DNA of 16,738 nucleotides, from positions 32,540 to 49,277 of the forward strand of contig MU602801.1 of NCBI GenBank assembly GCA_025201865.1, written 5' to 3'. Positions 10,018 to 16,738 of the stretch are shown one piece after another; the stretch's first letter is position 1, and every line of letters starts with the position of its first letter. The notes beneath the pieces were generated by a model, which did no database searches, had not been told where the DNA came from, and saw only the letters and a list, made by a program, of their open reading frames with translations. A program made the position numbers and the translations under genes. Origin of the DNA: Ramicandelaber brevisporus (Eukaryota > Kickxellomycota > Ramicandelaberales > Ramicandelaberaceae).

Positions 10018-10169
10018 CCCCCACTCGCTACCACAATCTCCACCACTTCCTCCCCCTCGTCGTCCCAGCCCATCATCATCATCATCAGCAGCAGCAGCAG
10101 CATCATTAGCGCAATCTCTATCAACTCAAGCTCTTACACAATTTACCTATCAATACATACATTACTTCA

Positions 10170-10319
10170 ATGACTGATTGCGGTTGTGGCTGCTGGGAGA
10201 ACTACGACACGTCGGGCCGCCCTCCACCTAACTGCTGCTCCAATGTGCCTGGCAGTGATGCTCGCTGTGGAAAGTGCAAGTGTCAGCCAACCTGCACTTG
10301 CAACACATTCTTCTTCTAG
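10170..10319 (+). CDS. Metallothionein-like Cys-rich protein, 49 aa, paralogue of the gene at 8353
   Basis: Ten Cys in 49 residues: CxCxCW (C4, C6, C8, W9), C22-C23, then A-R-CxxCxCxPxCxCN (C33, C36, C38, C42, C44, N45), ending in Thr-Phe-Phe-Phe. The order and spacing of the N-terminal triad with its Trp, and of the second cluster with Pro and Asn, match the upstream paralogue closely, while the Gly/Tyr tail is absent. This shared pattern, rather than overall length, makes both genes credible as short coding sequences. A role in thiolate metal binding is inferred. The ATG is the first in this frame and follows a pyrimidine-rich leader with CAT and CAG tracts (10072-10107). It is convergent with the antiporter gene, whose stop is about 300 bases further on. 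Confidence 0.72.
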   Translation: MTDCGCGCWENYDTSGRPPPNCCSNVPGSDARCGKCKCQPTCTCNTFFF

Positions 10320-10621
10320 TCGTCAACTTCATATTCGTACCAACTTCTGTTCCTCACCCAGCCATACTCCCCCCCCAAACTCGCCTTTTTTCTCTTGGCG
10401 TATCAACTTCAACTACACTCCTTTCGTACCATCTTTTTAACCTCTCTTTTTGTTTTGCTTTTAATACAACTCTTTCCTAGTATAGCCCTGGACATTCTAT
10501 TAAGTACATAGTTAAATGAAAGGCGAACGAATAACGAGCAGATATGGAATGTTAGGAGAAGGCGAATGTAATGAAGGAGTATGCCGAGAAGAATAAGAGG
10601 AGTGAGTTTAGAAGACGAAGT
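10320..10621. other. Convergent 3' intergenic region
   Basis: Holds the 3' UTRs of the 49-aa Cys-rich gene (plus) and the antiporter (minus). It is pyrimidine-rich up to about 10480, then A/G-rich. No gene, and no clear hairpin or polyadenylation consensus, is seen. Confidence 0.6.
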
Positions 10622-13600
10622 CTAATTCTGTGGGCCAACAACCAGCAACGATGCTTGAATGTGGTGAGAATCGTCATTCTCTTCGTCAAACACACGGTAC
10701 TCTGGATGCAGACAGGCATGTGCAAGCTTGCCCAGCACAGCCGAATCACGCTTCTGGCCCACAGCCGCACTTGCAGACGCGCCATGAGACGGATCACTGC
10801 CCGACGGAGCAGCATGGCTGTGAGAGCCAAACGACTGTGGAAGAACGCCACGACCTGCAATAATCAAATCAGTGCGGCTCAGAACGGCAGCATAAGACAG
10901 CGCGGCATCAACGGTATCACTGCCAGTCGGGAGAGACACGACTTCGAGCGAAATCACGGAAGATGGCTGGTAAACAGCAATCTCAGCACGAGCCTCGGCC
11001 AGCAAAGCGTCATCGCTTGGCGCGACCCAATGTCCAGTTGAGGCTGCGGCGTCGCTAGAAGTCTGTGACTGTTGCTGCTGTTGACCAATGACGAAACGAA
11101 CCACTACGACGCGAACAGTGCTGAGGTTGCGAGCAAACAGGCGAAGACCGAGATGGAGCGCAGAAATGTCGTCGCGGCCGCCAACCAGCGGAATAAACAC
11201 GATATGGGCTACAGAGCTATCGCCGCCAGCAAGCTTGGTGCGAGTGAGTGGGATGTGAGGTTCGGTGAAGTGAACGTGGCTGTCGTGAGCAGTTGGTGTG
11301 CTTTCCGTGGTGGTGGTGGTACCAACGACAGGATGGTCGCTGAAGTTGGATTGAACGCTCTCTACTGGGCGAATGTGGAGCGGACGCGGACTAACATGCG
11401 AATGGTGGTTGTGGTGGTCATCCGTCACAGCGTGAGTGGCATGTGGATAGATAGCGTGACCCAATGAGCAGAAACCACGATCCACAAATACCGCAACCGT
11501 GCCCGGAGTGCGCTGGAACACATCCAAAACAAGCTGAGCATACTGCGGCGCAGTGTACGTGCGATAGTGCAGCAAAGACACAGCGGAAGAGTGATCGCCG
11601 CTACGAGCATCACGGTGACCAGCAGCGCTGACCGTGGATGTGGCAGTGGTGCGACGCTTAAGTGGGATCGTGTTTGGTGGCTTCGGCTTCTCGGATGTGT
11701 CGCTGGTGACTGAAGTGAGCGGGTGATATGGACGACGCAGAAGCGACTGGCGACGGTTACCAGCCTGAGCGCCGCTAAGTGCAGTTGATGTGCCAGTGGG
11801 CTGGTTGACGTCTCCGTCATCGCTGTCCTCGTCACTAACCTCAAACTCTTCATCGACACTGGCTACACTACCAGCACCTTCCCAAACAAGCAGTGTCAGT
11901 TTGTGAGCATCCGAAGCAGTGCCATGATGGATTGCCGAAGTAGTTGTGGTCGAAGCCGGTGTTACACCCTCGGCGAAATACGAACCAAGACCAGCCTCAA
12001 CCGCGCGGTCAGCCGGTGTGCCACTGCGAGTGGCGACGACGCTTCCAACTCCATGAATCCCGTGGTGATGATGCTGGTTTGGATGCAAACGAGCCGCGGC
12101 TTCCGAAATGCTCTGGGCGATTTCTGCAGCTGGAGCAGTGGCAACCGAAGCGGACAACTTGACGCCGTAGATTTGGGCAAGAGTGGTCAGCAGATTCATG
12201 GCTGGATCGATCACACGAGCCGCAACATCGATGGCGGCAGAGCGCATGATATCTGACGCACGCTCGGACAGCTCAATGACACGCATGGCGGTGATGCGCA
12301 CAAAGTGATGATTATGTGGGCGTGGTGCTGCCGATGGAACCGCGAGATGGTTGCTGGCCGAAGTTGGCGTGTGTGGGCGGGCATGTGTGTGAGTAGTATC
12401 GCGAACAAGGGTCAGCAATGCCACAACGGCTGGGATGCGCTGGATACGATCAACATACAGCAATACACGCAGCGAATGAGCATAGACACTCAAGGCAGAT
12501 GTTGAGCGCACTGGCATGGCTGGACGCACATGTGCTCCAGATGGCAATGCCGCGCCATGCTTCTCGTCAGTTTCTGGGATGGCAGCCAATTGGCCATTCG
12601 GACGGGTATCCTCAATATCATCGACGTTGTCCAAATCACCAGCCGACGACTCCGTGGCCGACATTGGCGAATCCTGCGACTCCGCTCCACTGCCAGCGAG
12701 TGTGGTATCATCAATGTACGTGCGCAAATGTGGTGGATAAATGAGCTGCACCAGCGGCGATGTTGCACAAGTCGACACCAGCGCGCCAATGACCATCATT
12801 GTGAAAATAGTCGTATTCAATACACCAGCCTGCAGACCAATGTTGAGCACAATCAGCTCGACCAAGCCCTTGCAGCTCATCAACACACCAATAGTCAACG
12901 ACTGGCGCCAGCTAAACTTGCAGATGCGAGCGGCCGTACCACATCCAACGACTTTGCCTAGGAAATCAACAGCGATGACAAGGAACATGAGTCCCCATGC
13001 TTTGCCATTGTTGAGAGTGGTGACGTCGGTCTTGAGACCTGACAGGGCAAAATAGAGCGGGAGGAAGAGGAGGTGGACCATGTCTTCAATCTTCTCCGTG
13101 ATCTTGATGGCCAATCCAGCATCGTGCGGAACAATGACACCGGCGAGGAAGCCACCAAAGATGGCGTGGATGCCAATGTAGTCGGTAAAGAAGGCGGATG
13201 CAAGAGCCAGCGCCAGCACGATGAACACTGCCATCTGCGACGGCTGTTCATTGAATCCACCAATGCGCTTCAAAGAACGCACTAACAGTGGACGAACGAG
13301 GAACAGCATGACCAGCACAAAGCCAATACCAATCAAGCACACATACAATGCATTCAATGCAACGTCTGCGCGCAAGATCGACACAACCAGCGCAAGCATA
13401 CACCACGCCGTGACATCATCAACCGCAGCAGCCGACATTGTCACTGAACCCACATGCGTTCGCAGCAGCTTCAGCTCGGTCAGAATGCGCGCCAGAACCG
13501 GGAACGCCGTGATCGAGAACGCCACACCCAAGAACAGCATGAAGCTCGTAAACTGGACATGGGAGTCGCTCAGGTTCCTATACAGCAGAGTACTGACACC

Positions 13601-14122
13601 AACACCTAATCCGAACGGCAGCGCAATGCCCGCCAAGCTGATCGTGAGCGACGTGCGCACATTCTTCTTCAAGACGCGCGGATCCAGCTCAAGACCCACC
13701 ATGAATAGGAACAAAACCAAGCCGAGGTTGGCAACCAGGCTAAGCAACGGGAGAGATTGAGTTGGGAACAGGTTGTCTTTGAAGCCAGGAATGCGACCGA
13801 GCGCGGACGGACCGAGAAGAATGCCGCCAATGACTTCGGCAATCACAAGTGGCTCGCGCAGGTAAGAGAGACCAACTCCCAGAACGCGAGTGAGAGTGAC
13901 AATGACCAGTGTCTGAACTATGAACAGTGGGAGCGGATTGGAAGCATTGAACAGTAAAGGGTTGGCACCGGCGAGAATGCCCGATGGGTGGTCAGGCGTG
14001 CCTGGAGTTGTGCTGTTTCCGGAAGTAGCGCCGCCGGCAGCAGAGGCCAGGGGGACGAGAGACCCTAACACTGCCAACACCGCAAAGAGCGGTAATGAGC
14101 AGATGGCTGGACCGGACCGCAT
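10622..14122 (-). CDS. Kha1/CHX-type K+(Na+)/H+ antiporter, CPA2 family, 1166 aa, single exon
   Basis: Monovalent cation/proton antiporter of the CPA2 family, related to yeast Kha1 (Golgi-type membranes) and plant CHX proteins; such proteins adjust organellar pH and K+. Seen here: a likely signal peptide (residues 1-26), then a multi-span Na_H_exchanger domain (about 60-455). This has EPLVIAEVIGGILLGPS-type sequence early on, TAFPVLARIL, and the ion-site pair Asp235-Asp236 in AVDDVTAW. The long cytosolic half carries CHX-like landmarks: RVLLYVDRIQRIP, MRVIELSERASDIM, VFVDRGF near 880 and IPLVGGRDDISALHLGLR near 970. It ends LLVVGPQ, as in universal-stress-protein-like folds. It is longer than typical Kha1 because of His-, Ser- and acidic-rich linkers. 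The frame is open upstream to 14413 but contains no ATG before 14122, and the Met there begins the signal peptide. The paralogue type and ion preference are inferred. Confidence 0.88.
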   Translation of the reverse strand: MRSGPAICSLPLFAVLAVLGSLVPLASAAGGATSGNSTTPGTPDHPSGILAGANPLLFNASNPLPLFIVQTLVIVTLTRVLGVGLSYLREPLVIAEVIGGILLGPSALGRIPGFKDNLFPTQSLPLLSLVANLGLVLFLFMVGLELDPRVLKKNVRTSLTISLAGIALPFGLGVGVSTLLYRNLSDSHVQFTSFMLFLGVAFSITAFPVLARILTELKLLRTHVGSVTMSAAAVDDVTAWCMLALVVSILRADVALNALYVCLIGIGFVLVMLFLVRPLLVRSLKRIGGFNEQPSQMAVFIVLALALASAFFTDYIGIHAIFGGFLAGVIVPHDAGLAIKITEKIEDMVHLLFLPLYFALSGLKTDVTTLNNGKAWGLMFLVIAVDFLGKVVGCGTAARICKFSWRQSLTIGVLMSCKGLVELIVLNIGLQAGVLNTTIFTMMVIGALVSTCATSPLVQLIYPPHLRTYIDDTTLAGSGAESQDSPMSATESSAGDLDNVDDIEDTRPNGQLAAIPETDEKHGAALPSGAHVRPAMPVRSTSALSVYAHSLRVLLYVDRIQRIPAVVALLTLVRDTTHTHARPHTPTSASNHLAVPSAAPRPHNHHFVRITAMRVIELSERASDIMRSAAIDVAARVIDPAMNLLTTLAQIYGVKLSASVATAPAAEIAQSISEAAARLHPNQHHHHGIHGVGSVVATRSGTPADRAVEAGLGSYFAEGVTPASTTTTSAIHHGTASDAHKLTLLVWEGAGSVASVDEEFEVSDEDSDDGDVNQPTGTSTALSGAQAGNRRQSLLRRPYHPLTSVTSDTSEKPKPPNTIPLKRRTTATSTVSAAGHRDARSGDHSSAVSLLHYRTYTAPQYAQLVLDVFQRTPGTVAVFVDRGFCSLGHAIYPHATHAVTDDHHNHHSHVSPRPLHIRPVESVQSNFSDHPVVGTTTTTESTPTAHDSHVHFTEPHIPLTRTKLAGGDSSVAHIVFIPLVGGRDDISALHLGLRLFARNLSTVRVVVVRFVIGQQQQQSQTSSDAAASTGHWVAPSDDALLAEARAEIAVYQPSSVISLEVVSLPTGSDTVDAALSYAAVLSRTDLIIAGRGVLPQSFGSHSHAAPSGSDPSHGASASAAVGQKRDSAVLGKLAHACLHPEYRVFDEENDDSHHIQASLLVVGPQN

Positions 14123-14228
14123 AACCGCCAAACAAAGAGAGAGAAGGAAAGTGAGAAAGAGAGAGGCAAGCGGTCCACACTGGTGCAAAGTAAAGTTACA
14201 AGGAAGCCCAGGGAGATGGAGTGGAGGC

Positions 14229-14264
14229 GAGTGTGAGTGTGAGTGTAAGTGTAAGTGTAAGTGT
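14229..14264 (+). repeat. RAGTGT hexanucleotide repeat, 6 copies
   Basis: Three GAGTGT units followed by three AAGTGT units, about 110-140 bases upstream of the antiporter start, so probably in its 5' leader. On the minus strand it reads as CACTTA/CACTCA units and keeps the upstream frame open. Confidence 0.88.
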
Positions 14265-14469
14265 GGCGAAGCTTCTTTTGTTCCTACGAGTGGATCTGTT
14301 TGCTTGCTGCTAATGAGATGTGGACGCAGAAAGGAGAAGGAGAAGCTTGGGTGAAAAAGAGTGAGTTCTCGAACAGAGTTCGATGGAAAAGTCAGAAAGG
14401 AAGCAACTGGCACGAGCCAATAGGCGACACGGCGGATTGGTTATAAATAAAACGAAGGAAATGAAAAAA

Positions 14470-14491
14470 GGGAAGGGAAGGGGAAGGGGGG
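14470..14491 (+). promoter_or_regulatory. Putative G-quadruplex-forming tract
   Basis: Four G runs of 3, 3, 4 and 6 separated by AA loops, fitting the strict G3+N1-7 pattern. It lies about 350 bases upstream of the antiporter start, on the strand that is template for that gene. Confidence 0.55.
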
Positions 14492-14860
14492 AAATGAACG
14501 GTGGCGGCGCAGAACTGAGTGTAAGAAAGGTGGGCGAACGAATGATTGATTGAAAAGGATATGAGATGGATGATGTGTGTGCTATGGTGGCCACAAAGCC
14601 TCTATATCAGTCAACAAGGAAAGGATAGGTAGATCGACGGTGCGCCGTAAGCTCACACAAAAATGACTGCAGAAATTGTGAATATGGTGCAATATCTGAG
14701 GAATGGAAGTGACGAATGAAAGAGAGTATACAGGTCAAGTAACTTCAAAAGGCAGAGCGGAACTGGCCGATGGAAGGACCAGGGAGAAAGGAGAAGGCGT
14801 GCGTTTTAAATAGAATTCGATCCGGTGCAGTTCGGTGAGCGGAACAAAAGTCAGTGTCTG

Positions 14861-14924
14861 CATCCATCCATCCATTCATTCATCCATCCATCCATCCATA
14901 CATTCACTCGTTCATTCATCCACC
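14861..14924 (+). repeat. CATC/CATT tetranucleotide repeat
   Basis: About 16 tandem four-base units, mostly CATC with CATT, CATA and CACT/CGTT variants. An old, degenerate microsatellite in non-coding DNA. Confidence 0.88.
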
Positions 14925-15151
14925 GCCATTCCACTCTATGCAGCCCTCTCTTGCTTTTCTCTTTCTCCGATTCTCTCAATGTCTTTTTCTGCCGAAAGAC
15001 ACTCGTTTGCTCATGGTGCATCAGTCACTCTGATGTATGAAACTTCAAGACTCGCGTCTACGTATCAACCCACCTCTCTAGTGTCTTTAGCCAATGTATG
15101 ATGGCTCTGTAAAGAGTTGGGCGTCGTTCTATGAACAAGTCAAAAAAAAAT

Positions 15152-15171
15152 ACACACACACACACACACAA
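15152..15171 (+). repeat. (AC)n microsatellite
   Basis: About ten AC units in non-coding DNA, preceded by an A9 run. Confidence 0.88.
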
Positions 15172-15589
15172 AATCAATGGATAAACAGTCATAGATGTGA
15201 GCTGCACAAATGTTCAATGCATACCTTAATGAAAAGCAAAAACAAAATAGATAGAAAGTGTCCACGTGGGCATGAAGACTGGGTCCGAACACTGAGATCG
15301 GCCACACACCTACACCGTCCTGCTGATCAGCGACGTCAATACAACGCCTCTTTGACTGCATCTTAACACACACAGTCTTTACTTTTCCTCTACTTTTTTT
15401 CCTCTTTCTTTTTTTGACGGACATTCTATCACAAATGCTAAACAACTGGTGGATTAATTGGGTTTGTGTGCAGACGTACCACCGCCACTAAACATTACCA
15501 GTCATTCGGATTATGTTTCGGAGTAAAAATATGTAAAGAAACTTCCACGAGGACCGGCGAAGAATAAAAACAACAAGGAAGACTAGGGC

Positions 15590-16007
15590 ATGATCGGGAG
15601 TAGGTAAGCACACAATTCTGTTAAATTCTATTCGATACTATCTTATTAAAACGACTACTTAAAATGAGTTTAATAGACACGCCATATACTCTCTTTTCAT
15701 CGCCTCCTTAATCTTTAATATAACTCGTCAATGTTCACACCATTGTTGTCATACCCAAGAATCAGTCCAGAGGTCCACTGATATTGTTCACAGACATATC
15801 ACGACCTCCTTTATTTTATCCCACTCCTGGAGACCCCCACTCTCCCCTTGCTTCCTTTCAAGGTCATGTTCTCCCTCTCTCTCCCTCTCTGTCTCGAAAC
15901 GCTGTTGTCCCTGATGTTCTTTGGATAGCTTCACGCTCACGCTCACGACTACAACTACAACTACAGCTGCAACTACAACTATATCACGCTCAAACCGTCG
16001 ACAACAG
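15590..16007 (+). other. Candidate first exon and intron of the sterol oxidase-like gene
   Basis: The downstream coding frame has no in-frame ATG between its upstream stop at 15721 and the first conserved helix, so a 5' exon is needed. The best donor in reach is AG|GTAAGC at 15604, preceded by the ATG at 15590 (exon codes M-I-G-S plus two bases). The phase is satisfied by an acceptor after CAACAG at 16007, giving a 404-base intron. A rival acceptor, GGATAG at 15928, has a better branch-like CTGAT but the wrong phase for this donor; ATG 15513 with a weak GTAAAA donor would fit it. Unproven. Confidence 0.35.
15948..15981 (+). repeat. CTACAA-type hexanucleotide repeat
   Basis: About five imperfect CTACAA/CTGCAA units just upstream of the first conserved coding part of the sterol oxidase-like gene. 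If exonic, it would encode alternating Leu-Gln; if the 16007 acceptor is used, it is intronic. Confidence 0.75.
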
Positions 16008-16738
16008 CAACAAAACTACGACGGACTCCGAGTTCAACTGCCTCGAGCAGCTATGGCTAAAGCTGTTCGACGGACGAGACGAAAGGCTGGTATTGTCGGT
16101 GATTCTGTTTACTTTCGTGGAAGTGGCTTACGTAATTCCATCGTTCCTCTATTTGCTGTGTAATTACATCTCGTTCTTCGACTGCTATAAGATTCAACCA
16201 CCGCCACTGCCATCAAGTCAGCTACAGCTACAGCAACAACAGCTGCCCACTGATTCTGGCGAAGCGGTTGATCCGCTGCTACAGGATTCATCGAATGCAT
16301 CAGAAGTAGCGTCGGCGCCAAATGCATCGGTGGTTTGGAAATGTGTCAAAAACTTGATCATCATGAGCTTGACCGGCTGTATCCAGCTCTACTTCCTCGT
16401 TCAACCAGTCTTGCACATGGCTGGTGTCCAAACCTCAACAGTGCCGTTCCCATCGTTCCCAAAATTTGCAATGCAGTTCCTCGCCATTGCAGTTATAAGC
16501 GATGCCTATCTGTATTGGATTCATCGCTTAGAGCACAAATGGTACAAATTCTACGCCAGAATACACTCAGTGCATCACGAGAACTACCCGCTGTTTGGAT
16601 TCACAGGATTATATCAGCATCCAGTTGATGCGGTCATTCTTAATTTGGTTTCGATATTGGTACCGATTTTGTACTCGTTGACTATTGGCGATTTACATGT
16701 GGTGGTGTACGTGGCAGTTGTGATATTCCAGGCGTTTA
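16008..16738 (+). CDS. C4-methylsterol oxidase-like membrane hydroxylase (fatty acid hydroxylase superfamily), 3' truncated by window end
   Basis: Di-iron membrane hydroxylase, most like ERG25/MSMO1, which oxidises the C4 methyl groups of sterol intermediates in the ER. Visible: a leading segment LEQLWLKLF, a hydrophobic helix pair ending FFDCYKIQ (the KYKIQ position of ERG25), and a Q/S-rich insertion (16198-16330). Then come VVWKCVKNLIIMSLTGCIQ and VPFPSFP, also in ERG25-like places. The histidine boxes follow: HRLEH (HX3H, 16522-16536) and HSVHH (HX2HH, 16564-16578), then GLYQHPVD. The third His box would lie beyond the right edge. HSVHH and LYQHP recall sphingolipid C4-hydroxylases (SUR2), so the substrate is not certain; the VPFPS and KIQ signatures favour the C4-sterol branch. 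The start given is the inferred exon boundary; the frame itself is open from 15724. It is divergent from the antiporter. Confidence 0.72.

Larger units (their letters stand above)
8666..10169. other. Intergenic region between the two metallothionein-like genes; promoter of the second
   Basis: 8666-9090 is probably the 3' end of the first gene plus spacer, with an A/T-rich stretch at 8797-8826 that may hold the polyadenylation signal; no clear gene is seen. From about 9100 to 10169 the plus strand is again pyrimidine-rich and repeats, in order, short blocks found before the first gene: AAGCCTCCAAA (9232), CGTTTACCACAAC (9329), the TACAACCCCA block (9451), TCTTGGCGTCG (about 9628), and TTCCTAGT followed by TTTATAA (9972-10016). 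Reading frames here start at GTG or encode low-complexity peptides and are not called. Confidence 0.7.
14123..15589. other. Divergent intergenic region between the antiporter and the sterol oxidase-like gene
   Basis: No gene is seen. The antiporter-proximal part is purine-rich on the plus strand (pyrimidine-rich in the antiporter sense), matching the promoter bias of the other genes. It holds a RAGTGT hexamer array (14229-14264), a TATAAATA/TTTATA box near 14441, a CCAAT on the minus strand near 14435, a four-run G tract (14470-14491), a CATC/CATT array (14861-14924) and an AC repeat (15152-15171). The region 14500-14850 and the rest up to 15589 show nothing recognisable. Confidence 0.7.

Noticed and set aside
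13221-13760. Long antisense frames within the antiporter gene (also 12530-12961 and 11072-11467)
   Set aside because: Shadows of the well-supported minus-strand antiporter coding region, without domain-like sequence.
14229-14264. Array of AAGTGTAAGT units resembling repeated 5' splice donors
   Set aside because: They are on the strand opposite the antiporter transcript and no plus-strand exon ends there; a simple repeat explains them.
15921-16163. 80-codon Thr-rich frame on the plus strand
   Set aside because: It starts at TTG, translates the CTACAA repeat, and overlaps out of frame the hydroxylase coding sequence, which has clear family motifs.
1-16738. tRNA, rRNA, CRISPR array or transposon
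   Set aside because: No cloverleaf with A and B boxes, no rRNA-like stretch, no regularly spaced identical repeats, and no transposase, integrase or terminal repeats were seen by eye.

Overview
The window is eukaryotic nuclear DNA. The two large coding regions are uninterrupted frames of 6.4 kb and 3.5 kb separated by 0.3-2 kb of non-coding DNA rich in microsatellites. Promoter-side DNA is strongly pyrimidine-rich on the coding strand. The gene content points to a fungus, possibly an early-diverging one (chytrid or zygosporic type): a RIF1 protein with PP1-docking motifs at its N-terminus as in yeasts, a Kha1/CHX-type cation/proton antiporter, and small metallothionein-like Cys-rich proteins. 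The lineage call is inference only; no rRNA, tRNA or marker gene is present to settle it.

Layout: (1) 30-6416, minus strand: a RIF1 orthologue of 2128 aa with several polyglutamine runs. (2) 6417-8352: a 1.9 kb divergent intergenic region; its right half carries a series of AAGCCTCG-type motifs and is the presumed promoter of the next gene. (3) 8353-8622, plus strand: an 89-aa metallothionein-like protein with a Gly/Tyr-rich tail. (4) 8623-10169: a CA repeat, then a second promoter that repeats, in the same order, short blocks of the first. (5) 10170-10319, plus strand: a 49-aa paralogue. (6) 10622-14122, minus strand: the Kha1/CHX-like antiporter, 1166 aa, convergent with the metallothionein pair. 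(7) 14123-15589: a divergent intergenic region with a G-quadruplex-type motif and simple repeats. (8) about 15590 or 16008 to the right edge, plus strand: a C4-sterol methyl oxidase-like fatty acid hydroxylase, cut by the window end, whose first exon is unresolved.

These genes form no operon-like system; they act separately in replication timing/telomere biology (RIF1), metal handling (the Cys-rich pair), organellar ion/pH balance (antiporter) and sterol synthesis (hydroxylase). The unit most worth following up is the tandem metallothionein-like pair with its duplicated promoter architecture and the recurring AAGCCTCGTTT element.
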